From Nisaea acidiphila (GTDB lineage Bacteria; Pseudomonadota; Alphaproteobacteria; Thalassobaculales; Thalassobaculaceae), in NCBI RefSeq assembly GCF_024662015.1, contig NZ_CP102480.1:1894501-1958500 (forward strand): a stretch of DNA of 64,000 bases, written 5' to 3'. The notes under the pieces were generated by a model. That model did not search any database and was not told where the DNA came from. It saw nothing but the letters and a program-made list of their open reading frames with translations. Shown here in pieces: positions 7,693 through 17,276 of the stretch (position 1 is the stretch's first letter; every line of letters begins with the position of its first letter). The translations under genes and the position numbers were made by a program.

Positions 7693-9855
7693 TCAACTGA
7701 TCTGGAATTTCTTTCGGAGCGCGAGCGCGAAGAGGAAGGCGAGAAGCAGCGAGAAAACCGATTGCAACGTCGCCAGCAGTCGGAAGGCAAGCCATCCGAA
7801 CCCGCCGTTTGACGGGCACGCCGTCTCGGCCGGCTTGCCGCAGCTCACGATCTTCACGATATCCAATTCGAAGAGCGTGGAACGTGTAGTCGCCGTCCAG
7901 GGCGAGAAGGGCTGAACCACGTTGCGGATGGAGAATTCCAGCGCCGTCCGCTCCTTTTCCACCCCAAGGAACGACGGGTCTAGACTAAGTCCCCAACCCC
8001 AATACACCACCCAGAGCAAGAGCACCGATAGCCCAAGCGCGGCCAGCGGCCGCCCCATCGAGTTGCCGTAATCCGACAGCAACCCGTAACTCCAGGACGC
8101 CACCTTCTCCAACCGCGACACCGAAGGCCGCCGCCGCTTCGCCTGCAACTCGAAGCGGAAAAACCGATGCTCCTGCATATGGTCCTTCTCCGCCTCCATG
8201 GCGGTCTTCAGAACTCGCAAGCCACCTTCCAGCGCAGCAAAGCGATTGTTGGCACCGCGCTCGTTCCCCGAGTATCCTCCGTCTGCCTTGACCGCCGCCT
8301 TTGTCGCCCGCAGCACGGCGTCGAACCGGCTCTGCTCCTCCCGCTCCGTCCTGGCGGCGGCGAGCAGCAGCTTGCCTTTGAAGACGGCCCCGTCGAAGGC
8401 GGCAAAGGCGGTGAAGTCCGGGCTCCGGAACCGCGCCTCTCCCATAAAGCGCGCGGTCTCGAACGCGCCCTGAATGCGCGCGGGTTGATTGGGCAAACGA
8501 CAGCGCGAAAAGTCCGCCAGTTCGAAAAACTGCGCGGTACGGAAACCAACCGGTCCAGCGTCAGCCTTGTTCCAGAACTCCACGTCGTTGAACCCGGCGA
8601 AGCCGTGGAAATGGGCGCCGTCGAACTTGGCCCCACCGTGGAAATGGGCGCCGCCGAACCAGGTTGCACCGTGGAAAAGGGCGCCGCCGAACCAGGCCGC
8701 ACCGTGGAGCTGGGCGCCGACGAACCGGGCCAGGCCGTGAAAATGGGCGCCGCCGAACTCGGCTGTACCGTGGAAATGGGCGCCAGCGAACCGCGCCGCG
8801 CGGTGGAACTGGACGTTGGCGAACAGGGCAGCGCCGTCGAAATGGGCGCCGCCGAACCCTGCCTGGCCGTGAAACTGGGCAGTGTCGAATCTGGCCAGGC
8901 TGTGGAATCGGGCGCTGGCGAATTCGGTCGTGCCGTGGAAATGGGCGCTGGCGAACTCGGCAGCGCTGTGGAAATGGGCGCCGGCGAACCAGGACAGGCC
9001 GTGGAACTGGGTGCCGTCGAACCGAGCCACCCCGTGGAACCGGGCGCTGGCGAACTCGGTCGTGCCGTGGAAATGGGCGCCGTGCACATCGAAGAATCGG
9101 AGTGCAGCAAGCCGTGCGTCTAGATATATCCTTGGGCGGTCATCCGGGCCTTCCACGTAGGATTCGGAATAGTTCCGCAGAACATCGCCAAGGCCTTTGG
9201 CCCGGGCTCCGATCAGGCGGAGCGCGCCATCCGGGCCGTTCCCGCCCGCCTCAAAGCCGACAGCCAATCGTGCCAAAAGCACGTGCGACAGGCTGCCGCC
9301 TCCGAACCCGCTTTTATCGGCACCGTCTCCCGGTTCTGCGTTTCGCAATTCTGTGGCGGAACCATCCAAGTCAAGGGAGGCATCGGGACGCAAGTGCAGG
9401 CGATGCCAGAGCGTACCGTCGGGCGCTTTCAGTAGAAGGTCCGCAATTCGAAGCTCATTATCGGAGAGCCGCCGGGTGCCTCTCTCGTCCCCCTCATACC
9501 CGAGCGACCAGCGCCAATAGTCCTGGAGCGTGGCCTCTTTCCAGGCAATCTCGCCCTCGCCGTGGGTCTCGCCACCGCCTGGAAAGTCCGCTGGAGCGCG
9601 CCAGCGTTTCAGCACTTGTGCTGCGTTGGGGCCGTCCTTCCGCCCCCATCCGGCGTCGGCGAGACCCTCCCAAGAGAAGTCCGCGGCCTCCCACATTGCC
9701 TCCCACAGTTCGACTACGGCTGCGGCATCGAGGTCTTCTGGGCGCTCGCGCCAAGCGGCGAAAGCGGTCTTGACGACCTTGTCCTTTGTCGCCTGATCGA
9801 TCTGGTTCTTTTTCGACTGTTCCCCCACCACGCGCCGACCCTCCCATTCCGCCAT
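7693..9855 (-). CDS. Pentapeptide-repeat membrane protein with channel-like C-terminus
   Basis: About 720 residues. The N-terminal 250 residues are not recognised. From about residue 248 to 430 runs a pentapeptide-repeat solenoid in a 10-residue double unit of the form GAHFHGxAxF, with His recurring at fixed positions. Two strong hydrophobic segments follow near residues 600-622 (LSVLLLWVVYWGWG) and 687-715. The stretch between them resembles the pore region of two-helix ion channels. The frame is open to 10023, but the extra 56 residues mostly translate a dispersed palindromic repeat, so ATG 9855 is preferred although its ribosome site is weak. Function is unknown; a gated or anchored membrane role is inferred only from layout. 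Confidence 0.75.
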   Translation of the reverse strand: MAEWEGRRVVGEQSKKNQIDQATKDKVVKTAFAAWRERPEDLDAAAVVELWEAMWEAADFSWEGLADAGWGRKDGPNAAQVLKRWRAPADFPGGGETHGEGEIAWKEATLQDYWRWSLGYEGDERGTRRLSDNELRIADLLLKAPDGTLWHRLHLRPDASLDLDGSATELRNAEPGDGADKSGFGGGSLSHVLLARLAVGFEAGGNGPDGALRLIGARAKGLGDVLRNYSESYVEGPDDRPRIYLDARLAALRFFDVHGAHFHGTTEFASARFHGVARFDGTQFHGLSWFAGAHFHSAAEFASAHFHGTTEFASARFHSLARFDTAQFHGQAGFGGAHFDGAALFANVQFHRAARFAGAHFHGTAEFGGAHFHGLARFVGAQLHGAAWFGGALFHGATWFGGAHFHGGAKFDGAHFHGFAGFNDVEFWNKADAGPVGFRTAQFFELADFSRCRLPNQPARIQGAFETARFMGEARFRSPDFTAFAAFDGAVFKGKLLLAAARTEREEQSRFDAVLRATKAAVKADGGYSGNERGANNRFAALEGGLRVLKTAMEAEKDHMQEHRFFRFELQAKRRRPSVSRLEKVASWSYGLLSDYGNSMGRPLAALGLSVLLLWVVYWGWGLSLDPSFLGVEKERTALEFSIRNVVQPFSPWTATTRSTLFELDIVKIVSCGKPAETACPSNGGFGWLAFRLLATLQSVFSLLLAFLFALALRKKFQIS
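8590..9110 (-). repeat. Tandem 30-base coding repeats of the pentapeptide gene
   Basis: A 30-base unit, seen on the plus strand as GTGGAAATGGGCGCC plus a variable half, recurs about 17 times without spacers. It encodes two pentapeptides per unit. Third-position and whole-unit similarity suggests recent unit duplication or gene conversion. Confidence 0.8.
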
Positions 9856-9909
9856 CTTTACGTGTGCTGCCGATGGGAGCAAGGCGTCAGAGAATAGTCG
9901 CACCAAAGC

Positions 9910-9987
9910 CGTCATCCCGTTGAAAAACGGGATCCACTGCCGAGACCAGAGGGCCGAGAGTGGATCCCGACCTCCGTCGGGATGACG
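9910..9987. repeat. Dispersed palindromic intergenic repeat, copy 2
   Basis: A 78-base element with ends CGTCATCCCG and CGGGATGACG. Inner inverted arms GGATCCACT and AGTGGATCC give a near-complete cruciform. It lies just upstream of the pentapeptide gene, 60 bases from copy 3. Confidence 0.8.
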
Positions 9988-10047
9988 GAATGCTGGGGGA
10001 TGACGATCAAGCTGCGATGGCATGCCCAGCCGTCGACCGGTTCTGGA

Positions 10048-10130
10048 CGTTATCCCGGCCGGAGAGCCGGGACCTTGTCGAACGTGGAGCCAGGCTCTTC
10101 GGAAGATCCCGGATCAGGTCCGGGATGACG
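10048..10130. repeat. Dispersed palindromic intergenic repeat, copy 3
   Basis: An 83-base element starting CGTTATCCCGG and ending CCGGGATGACG, with internal small hairpins (CCCGGCCGGAGAGCCGGG, and GATCCCGGATCAGGTCCGGGAT near the end). It ends 23 bases from the frmA stop and could serve as its transcript-end structure. Confidence 0.75.
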
Positions 10131-10153
10131 AATTTGGGGTTGGGGATCGGACC

Positions 10154-11263
<1,110 letters not shown>

Positions 11264-11425
11264 GGCGTCCTCCCTAACGTGCCCGGATTGGAATGGGAGG
11301 CTAACAGTCTTTCATCAAAGCCACTTTTGCAATGCGCGTCTCGGAGCATCCCGGAAACGTCATCCGCTCTCGACCCCGGCGGCAAAGCGCGAAAGAATAC
11401 CCACCAATAATAGGGAGGAACAAAG

Positions 11426-12205
11426 ATGATCAGCAAAACGGTGATTACCGGAGGCGCCTCCGGGATCGGTCTCGCGATCGCGGCGAAACTGCTCGCCGAC
11501 GGCGGCAAGGTCTGCCTGCTCGACCAGAGCGACGCGAACCTCGTCGCCGCGCAGGAGCGCTTCGGCAGCGAACGGGTGATGACGGCCACCGCCGACGTGC
11601 GCGACGACGCGGCACTCAATCTCGCGATAAGGGCCGGGGCCGAATTCATGGGCGGGCTGACCGGCTGCGTCGCCAGCGCGGGCATCGGCTACCGGGTGCC
11701 GATCCTGGAGTCCGAGACGTCGGATTTCGAACGCGTCATCGCGATCAACCTGACCGGCGTCTACTCGACGCTCCGCAACGCGGCCCAGGTGATGATCGAG
11801 CGCGGCACCCGCGGCTCCCTGGTCTCGCTCGCCAGCGTTTGCGGCGTGCGCGGCTGCGCCGACCGGGCGGCTTACGGCGCGGCGAAGGCCGGGGTCATCA
11901 ACCTGACCCAGGTCGCGGCCATCGAGTTCGCCAAGCACGGCATCCGCGCCAATGCGCTCTGCCCGGCGCCGATCAACACGCCGCTGATCGACGGCGTGCA
12001 GAGCGCGCAGCACAAGGCGGAATGGCTGAGCACGATCCCGATGGACCGCTACGGAGAGCCGGCGGAGGTGGCGGAACTCGCGTCCTTCCTGCTCGGCGAC
12101 AAGGCCTCCTACATCACCGGGCAGGCGATCGGGGTCGATGGCGGCTGGATGGGCACGGGCCTGCAAACCGCCGATACCCATATCTCCCGGGGGGCCGCGG
12201 AATGA
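11426..12205 (+). CDS. SDR family oxidoreductase
   Basis: A 259-residue short-chain dehydrogenase with TGGASGIG nucleotide loop, ASAGIG, active-site LASVCG and YGAAK, and the usual VDGGW end. A GGGAGGAAC ribosome site precedes the ATG. The stop overlaps the next start as ATGA, so it is coupled to an enolase-superfamily enzyme. That pairing suggests a sugar-acid or hydroxy-acid catabolic pathway, with this enzyme oxidising the substrate or product. The exact substrate is not readable. Confidence 0.88.
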   Translation: MISKTVITGGASGIGLAIAAKLLADGGKVCLLDQSDANLVAAQERFGSERVMTATADVRDDAALNLAIRAGAEFMGGLTGCVASAGIGYRVPILESETSDFERVIAINLTGVYSTLRNAAQVMIERGTRGSLVSLASVCGVRGCADRAAYGAAKAGVINLTQVAAIEFAKHGIRANALCPAPINTPLIDGVQSAQHKAEWLSTIPMDRYGEPAEVAELASFLLGDKASYITGQAIGVDGGWMGTGLQTADTHISRGAAE

Positions 12206-13290
12206 CCGGCGCACCGGAGATCAAGGTCGGCAGCTTCCGGGTCCGCACCGTCACCGCCCCGCTGCCGCAGCCGCACAAGACCGCGTCCGGAACGCTGCAT
12301 GCGGCCCCGCTCGTGCTGCTCGATATCGGCACCGACGCCGGCGTCGTCGGATCCGCCTACCTCTTTCCCTACGCCGCCCACTTCCTGCGTCCGCTGGCCC
12401 TTTTGGTCTCCGAGCTCGAGGATCTGGTGAAGGGTCAGCCGCTGATGCCGCGGGATATCTGGCAGATGTTCCGGACCAAGAGCCGGCTCGCCGGCTGGCC
12501 CGGCTTGATGGCCTCGGCGGTCGGCGGCATCGACATGGCACTCTGGGACGCGCTGGCGAAGGCGCACGAGCTCCCGCTCGCCGCCCTGCTCGGCAGCACG
12601 CCGCGCCCGGTCTGGGTCTATGACAGTCTCGGCCAGATGGGCCCGGAGGAAACCGCCCGCGATATCGAACGCTCGCTGAAGGACGGCTTCCGGGCCTTCA
12701 AGGTGAAGTCCGGCGCACCGGATCCGCGCCAGGATGTCGCCGTCGCCCGCGCCATCAAGTCGGTCGCGGGAGAGGATGCCTGGGTGGCGATGGATTTCAA
12801 CCAGGCCTTCACCGCCGACGAGGCGGTGAAACGCATGCACCTGCTCGACCATGAGGGTCTCGCCTGGATCGAGGAGCCAGTCGCCTGGGACGACGTGAAC
12901 GGCCACGCCAGTGTCCGCGCCTCCATCGCGACCCCGGTGCAGACCGGCGAGAACTGGTACGGCGCGCGCGACATGGCGAAGATGCTGGATGCGGGCGCGC
13001 TCGATCATGCCATGCCGGATGCAATGCGGATCGGCGGCGTCACCGGCTGGATGGAGGTCGCGGGGCTTGCCGCCGCGCACAATATTCCGGTCTCGAGCCA
13101 TCTCTTCCCGGACCATTCGGCGCATCTGCTGGCTGCGACGCCGACCGGCCTCATCCTCGAATGGTTCGATATTGCCGCCGGTATCCTCGCGGAACGGCCG
13201 AAGATCGAGAACGGCATGGCGGTGCCGCCGGACCTGCCGGGTGCCGGCATCGTCTGGGACGAGAAAGCGATCGACGAACACGCGGCGTGA
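12202..13290 (+). CDS. Mandelate racemase/muconate lactonizing enzyme family protein
   Basis: A 362-residue enolase-superfamily enzyme of the mandelate-racemase subgroup. It has the base motif FKVKSG (KxK). Metal ligands lie in DFNQAF, IEEPV and TGEN. A DAMRIGG aspartate and a late SSHLFPDHS histidine would form the Asp-His pair. Such enzymes abstract an alpha proton from carboxylates, giving racemases or sugar-acid dehydratases. It is translationally coupled to the SDR before it. Its end is only 6 bases from the converging putA end. Confidence 0.9.
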   Translation: MTGAPEIKVGSFRVRTVTAPLPQPHKTASGTLHAAPLVLLDIGTDAGVVGSAYLFPYAAHFLRPLALLVSELEDLVKGQPLMPRDIWQMFRTKSRLAGWPGLMASAVGGIDMALWDALAKAHELPLAALLGSTPRPVWVYDSLGQMGPEETARDIERSLKDGFRAFKVKSGAPDPRQDVAVARAIKSVAGEDAWVAMDFNQAFTADEAVKRMHLLDHEGLAWIEEPVAWDDVNGHASVRASIATPVQTGENWYGARDMAKMLDAGALDHAMPDAMRIGGVTGWMEVAGLAAAHNIPVSSHLFPDHSAHLLAATPTGLILEWFDIAAGILAERPKIENGMAVPPDLPGAGIVWDEKAIDEHAA

Positions 13291-13296
13291 GAGCCG

Positions 13297-16200
13297 TCAG
13301 CCGATCGACATCAGGCTCGCATTGCCTCCGGCGGCGGCGGTGTTGACGCTGACGGACTGCTCCTCGACCAGCCAGTCGAGGCAGTAGTCCTCGCGGCCGG
13401 CGGCAAGCCCGGCGGGCGAAACGCCCTGAACGCCGAGCAGCGGGCCGTCGCGGTCCGCCGCGCGCTTCTGGATTTCGATCAGCGCATCCGCGTCGCCCTC
13501 GAAGAGAACGGCGGCGAGATCCGGTTCCGCCGTCCAGTCCTTCGTCAGCGTCACCCGATCACGGAGATCCGTCGGCAGGCTCGAGACCAGCTCGGCGGCG
13601 GCGCTGTTCTCCTGCAGCACCGCCGCATTTCCTGCCGCGAGGGCCGCCGCGACCTGACGCAGCATGCCGCCCTTGCCGGAGGCAAGGGCGGCGACGCGGC
13701 CTTTCGGATGCACCAGATAACGGTTCCGCTCCCCGACCGGTCCGGGCAGATCGAGATCGGTGCCGAGCGGCGAGCGGGCGATATAGGTCCGGGCGAGATC
13801 GGCTTCGGCCGTGCGGCCGGCCTCCCGCAGCCACGCCTCGAACTGATGCGCCGGTTCCGGTCCCACTTCCGGCACCCGGCCGACGAGCGCGGAGGCGAAG
13901 GGGCGCCGTGCCAGCAGGCGGTTGAGATAGAGCGGCCCGCCCGCCTTCGGCCCGGTGCCGGAAAGGCCGCGGCCGCCGAAGGGCTGCACGCCGACGATGG
14001 CACCGATGATGTTGCGGTTCACATAGACATTGCCGACGCCGATCCGCCGGGCGACCCGGTCGATGGTCTCGTCGATCCGCGAATGCACCCCGAAGGTCAA
14101 GCCGTAGCCTGTAGCGTTGATATCGTCGACCAACTCGTCGAGCCCGCTCCGCTTGAAGCGGATCACATGCAGTACCGGACCGAACACCTCGCGTTCCAGG
14201 TCCGCCATGTCGTCGATCTCGATCAGGGTCGGCGCGACGAAGGTGCCGTTGCGCGTTTCGGCCGGAAGCTCCAGCGCTTCGACCTTTTTCCCGCGCTCGC
14301 GCATCGCATCGACGTGGCTCAGGATGATGCCGCGCGCCTCGGCGCTGATCACCGGGCCGACATCGATGGAGAGCCGGTCCGGGTTGCCGACGGCGAGCTC
14401 GCGCATCGCGCCCTTCAGCATCTCCAGCATGCGGTCCGCGACATCCTCCTGCAGGCAGAGCACGCGGAGCGCGGAGCAACGCTGCCCGGCGCTGTCGAAG
14501 GCCGACATGATGACGTCGGCGACCACCTGCTCCGGCAGGGCAGAGCTGTCGACGATCAGCGCGTTCTGCCCGCCGGTCTCGGCGATCAGCGGGATCTGCG
14601 TGCCGTCCGGCGCGAGGCGCCCGGCAAGGCCTGACTGGATCAGCCGCGCCACTTCGGTCGAGCCGGTGAACATGACGCCGCGAACGCGTTCCTCCGCGAC
14701 CAGCGCCGCGCCGACATCGCCCGCGCCGGGCAGGAGCTGCAGCACGTCTTCCGGGATACCCGCCTCATGCAGCAGACGTACCGCCTCGGCAGCGATCAGC
14801 GGGGTTTCCTCGGCCGGCTTCGCCAGCACCGGATTGCCCGCGGCAAGAGCTGCGGAGACCTGGCCGGTGAAGATCGCGAGCGGGAAATTCCAGGGGCTGA
14901 TGCAGACCACCGGACCGAGCGGCCGGTGGGTATCCATGTCGAACTTGGCTGCGACCTCGGTTGCGTAGTAGCGGAGGAAATCCACCGCCTCGCGGACCTC
15001 GGCGATGGCGTTCGCCATGGTCTTGCCGGCCTCGCGGACGCAGATCCCCATCAGCACCGGCATGCGGGCCTCCATCAGGTCCGCCGCGCGCAACAGATGG
15101 GCGGCACGCTCCGCCGGTTCGGTCGCGGCCCAGACCGGCGCCGCCGTCTCGGCGTTTGCGAAGGCCTTCGAGATCGTCTCCGGATCGGCATCGCGGACCG
15201 TGCCAACGAGGTCGCGCCGGTCGGACGGGTTGCGCACCTCGCGCACCGATCCCGTCGCCTCTGCGCCCGGGACGGTCGGACCCGAGGTCCAGAGACCCTC
15301 GGCGCTGGAAAGCAGGGCGGCCGAGAGCGAGGCGAGCCGATGCTCGTTGGAGAGATCGAGACCTTCCGCATTCGGCCGCGCCTCGCCATAGAGACCGCGC
15401 GGCAGCCGGATCTGCGGATGCGGCGCGCCGACCGGCTCCACGGCCTGCGCGGCGGCCACCGGGTCCGCAATAAGGTCCTCGACCGAGAAGGCCGGGTCGG
15501 CGATGCGGTTGACGAAGGAGGTATTGGCACCGTTCTCCAGCAGCCGGCGGACGAGATAGGCGAGCAGGGTCTCGTGGCTGCCGACCGGGGCATAGACCCG
15601 GCAGGGCCTGTTCAGCCTGTCCTTGCCGACCACTTCCTCGTAGAGCGGCTCGCCCATGCCATGCAGGCACTGGAACTCGTACTGGCCGGAATAGTAATTC
15701 GGCCCGGCCATCTGCATGATCGCGGCGAGGCTCTGAGCGTTGTGGGTGGCGAACTGCGGGTAGACCGCGTCCGGCGCCGCCAGCAGCTTCTTGGCGCAGG
15801 CGAGGTAGGAGACGTCGGTATGGATCTTCCTTGTGAAGACCGGGAAATCCTCCAGCCCGTCGACCTGGGCGCGCTTGATCTCGCTGTCCCAATAGGCGCC
15901 CTTCACCAGCCGGATCATCAGCCGGTGACGGCTGCGCCGGGCGAGGTCGATCAGGTAGTCGATGACGAAGGGGCAGCGCTTGGAATAGGCCTGCACGACG
16001 AAGCCGATGCCGTTCCAGTCGGCAAGGTCCGGGTCGAAGCAGAGCGCCTCCAGGAGATCGAGAGAAAGTTCCAGCCGGTCCATCTCCTCGGCATCGATAT
16101 TGAGCCCGATATCGTAGGAGCGGGCGAGCAGGGCCAGCTTCTTCAGGATCGGCAGCAGCTCCTCCATCACCCGGTCGAGCTTCTGGCGCTGGTAGCGCGG

Positions 16201-17184
16201 GTGCAGGGCGGAGAGCTTGATCGAGATCCCCGGCCCCTCATAGATGCCGCGGTTCTTCGCCGCCTTGCCGATGGCGTGGATCGCCTGCTCGTAATCCTTC
16301 AGGTAGCGCGCCGCGTCCGCCGCCGTGGTCGCCGCCTCGCCGAGCATGTCGTATGAGTAGCGGAAACCCTTCTTCTCCATCGCGCGGCTGTTGGCGAGCG
16401 CCTCGGAGATGGTCTGCCCGGTGACGAACTGCTCGCCCATCATCCGCATGGCGACGTCGACACCGCTGCGGATCAGCGGCTCGCCGCCGCGTCCGATCAG
16501 CTTGGTCAGCGCCGCGCCCATGCTCTCCTCGCTCTGGGTCGCGGTCAGGCGGCCGGTGACGACCAGGCCCCAGGTCGCCGCGTTGACGAACATGGACGGC
16601 GAATGGCCGAGATGGGACTTCCAGTCGCCGCCGGAGATCTTGTCGCGGATCAGTGCGTCGCGGGTCTGCCGGTCCGGAATGCGCAGCAGCGCCTCGGCGA
16701 GGCACATGAGGGCGACACCCTCCTGGCTCGAGAGATCGTATTCGTGGATCAGCCCCTCGACACCGCCGCGCACGCTCTTCTCGCGCAGGAGCTCGACCAG
16801 CTTGCGGGCGAGATCGGTCGCGGCGGAGAGCTTCGCGGGCGGCAGACTCGCCTCGGAGATCAGATAGGGCAGGCACTCGGTCTCGGGTTTGCGGTAGGCG
16901 GCGGTGATCCGGGCACGGAGCACGCTCTGGGCCTGCACGCCCTGGGCGAAGTCCAGAAACGGGCGCGGCGTCGGATCGGCGCTTGGCGATGCGTCCTCGA
17001 GATCCACCGCGGCGTCGCCGCCGAGATAGCCGTCCAGCGGCTCGCCCCGCTCGATCCGCTCGATGGCGCCCAGCAGAGACTGTTTCACCAGCCAGTGCGG
17101 CGTCCGGCCGACGCGCTCCGCCGCGTCGCGCAGACGCGCCCGCAATTCCTCGCTGACTTTCACCCCGATGGTCTGCGCCGCCAT
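13297..17184 (-). CDS. putA: Trifunctional-type PutA: proline dehydrogenase / P5C dehydrogenase with RHH domain
   Basis: PutA oxidises proline to glutamate in two steps at the membrane. The 1295-residue protein opens with an RHH-like DNA-binding segment (about residues 3-45, IGVKVSEELRARLRDAAERV). A linker and FAD barrel follow (about 170-500). The aldehyde-dehydrogenase module has its catalytic cysteine in SAGQRCSAL near residue 903. A C-terminal ALDH-like domain typical of long PutAs follows. The RHH start implies autoregulation, and an inverted operator-like pair lies upstream (17219-17250). It converges with the enolase gene. Length and domain order fit long PutA proteins. Confidence 0.96.
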   Translation of the reverse strand: MAAQTIGVKVSEELRARLRDAAERVGRTPHWLVKQSLLGAIERIERGEPLDGYLGGDAAVDLEDASPSADPTPRPFLDFAQGVQAQSVLRARITAAYRKPETECLPYLISEASLPPAKLSAATDLARKLVELLREKSVRGGVEGLIHEYDLSSQEGVALMCLAEALLRIPDRQTRDALIRDKISGGDWKSHLGHSPSMFVNAATWGLVVTGRLTATQSEESMGAALTKLIGRGGEPLIRSGVDVAMRMMGEQFVTGQTISEALANSRAMEKKGFRYSYDMLGEAATTAADAARYLKDYEQAIHAIGKAAKNRGIYEGPGISIKLSALHPRYQRQKLDRVMEELLPILKKLALLARSYDIGLNIDAEEMDRLELSLDLLEALCFDPDLADWNGIGFVVQAYSKRCPFVIDYLIDLARRSRHRLMIRLVKGAYWDSEIKRAQVDGLEDFPVFTRKIHTDVSYLACAKKLLAAPDAVYPQFATHNAQSLAAIMQMAGPNYYSGQYEFQCLHGMGEPLYEEVVGKDRLNRPCRVYAPVGSHETLLAYLVRRLLENGANTSFVNRIADPAFSVEDLIADPVAAAQAVEPVGAPHPQIRLPRGLYGEARPNAEGLDLSNEHRLASLSAALLSSAEGLWTSGPTVPGAEATGSVREVRNPSDRRDLVGTVRDADPETISKAFANAETAAPVWAATEPAERAAHLLRAADLMEARMPVLMGICVREAGKTMANAIAEVREAVDFLRYYATEVAAKFDMDTHRPLGPVVCISPWNFPLAIFTGQVSAALAAGNPVLAKPAEETPLIAAEAVRLLHEAGIPEDVLQLLPGAGDVGAALVAEERVRGVMFTGSTEVARLIQSGLAGRLAPDGTQIPLIAETGGQNALIVDSSALPEQVVADVIMSAFDSAGQRCSALRVLCLQEDVADRMLEMLKGAMRELAVGNPDRLSIDVGPVISAEARGIILSHVDAMRERGKKVEALELPAETRNGTFVAPTLIEIDDMADLEREVFGPVLHVIRFKRSGLDELVDDINATGYGLTFGVHSRIDETIDRVARRIGVGNVYVNRNIIGAIVGVQPFGGRGLSGTGPKAGGPLYLNRLLARRPFASALVGRVPEVGPEPAHQFEAWLREAGRTAEADLARTYIARSPLGTDLDLPGPVGERNRYLVHPKGRVAALASGKGGMLRQVAAALAAGNAAVLQENSAAAELVSSLPTDLRDRVTLTKDWTAEPDLAAVLFEGDADALIEIQKRAADRDGPLLGVQGVSPAGLAAGREDYCLDWLVEEQSVSVNTAAAGGNASLMSIG

Positions 17185-17218
17185 GACCGCCTCCGCTGGA
17201 ACACCCCGAACGCGGAAA

Positions 17219-17250
17219 GGTTACACCATCAAAGGACAAAAGGTGCAACC
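17219..17250. promoter_or_regulatory. Candidate PutA operator
   Basis: GGTTACACC (17219-17227) and GGTGCAACC (17242-17250) are inverted near-copies 14 bases apart, located 35-66 bases before the putA ATG. The half-site holds GTTGCA (minus strand), which resembles the known enterobacterial PutA operator core. The assignment is an inference from sequence and position. Confidence 0.55.
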
Positions 17251-17276
17251 TCAAAATCCGGGAGGACAACCTAAAC

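Noticed and set aside
8590-9110. Regular 30-base repeats that could be taken for a CRISPR array
   Set aside because: There are no unique spacers. The units are contiguous, keep one reading frame and encode pentapeptide repeats.
9856-10023. 56-residue N-terminal extension of the pentapeptide protein
   Set aside because: It mostly translates the dispersed palindromic repeat at 9910-9987 and lacks protein-like features. ATG 9855 fits better.
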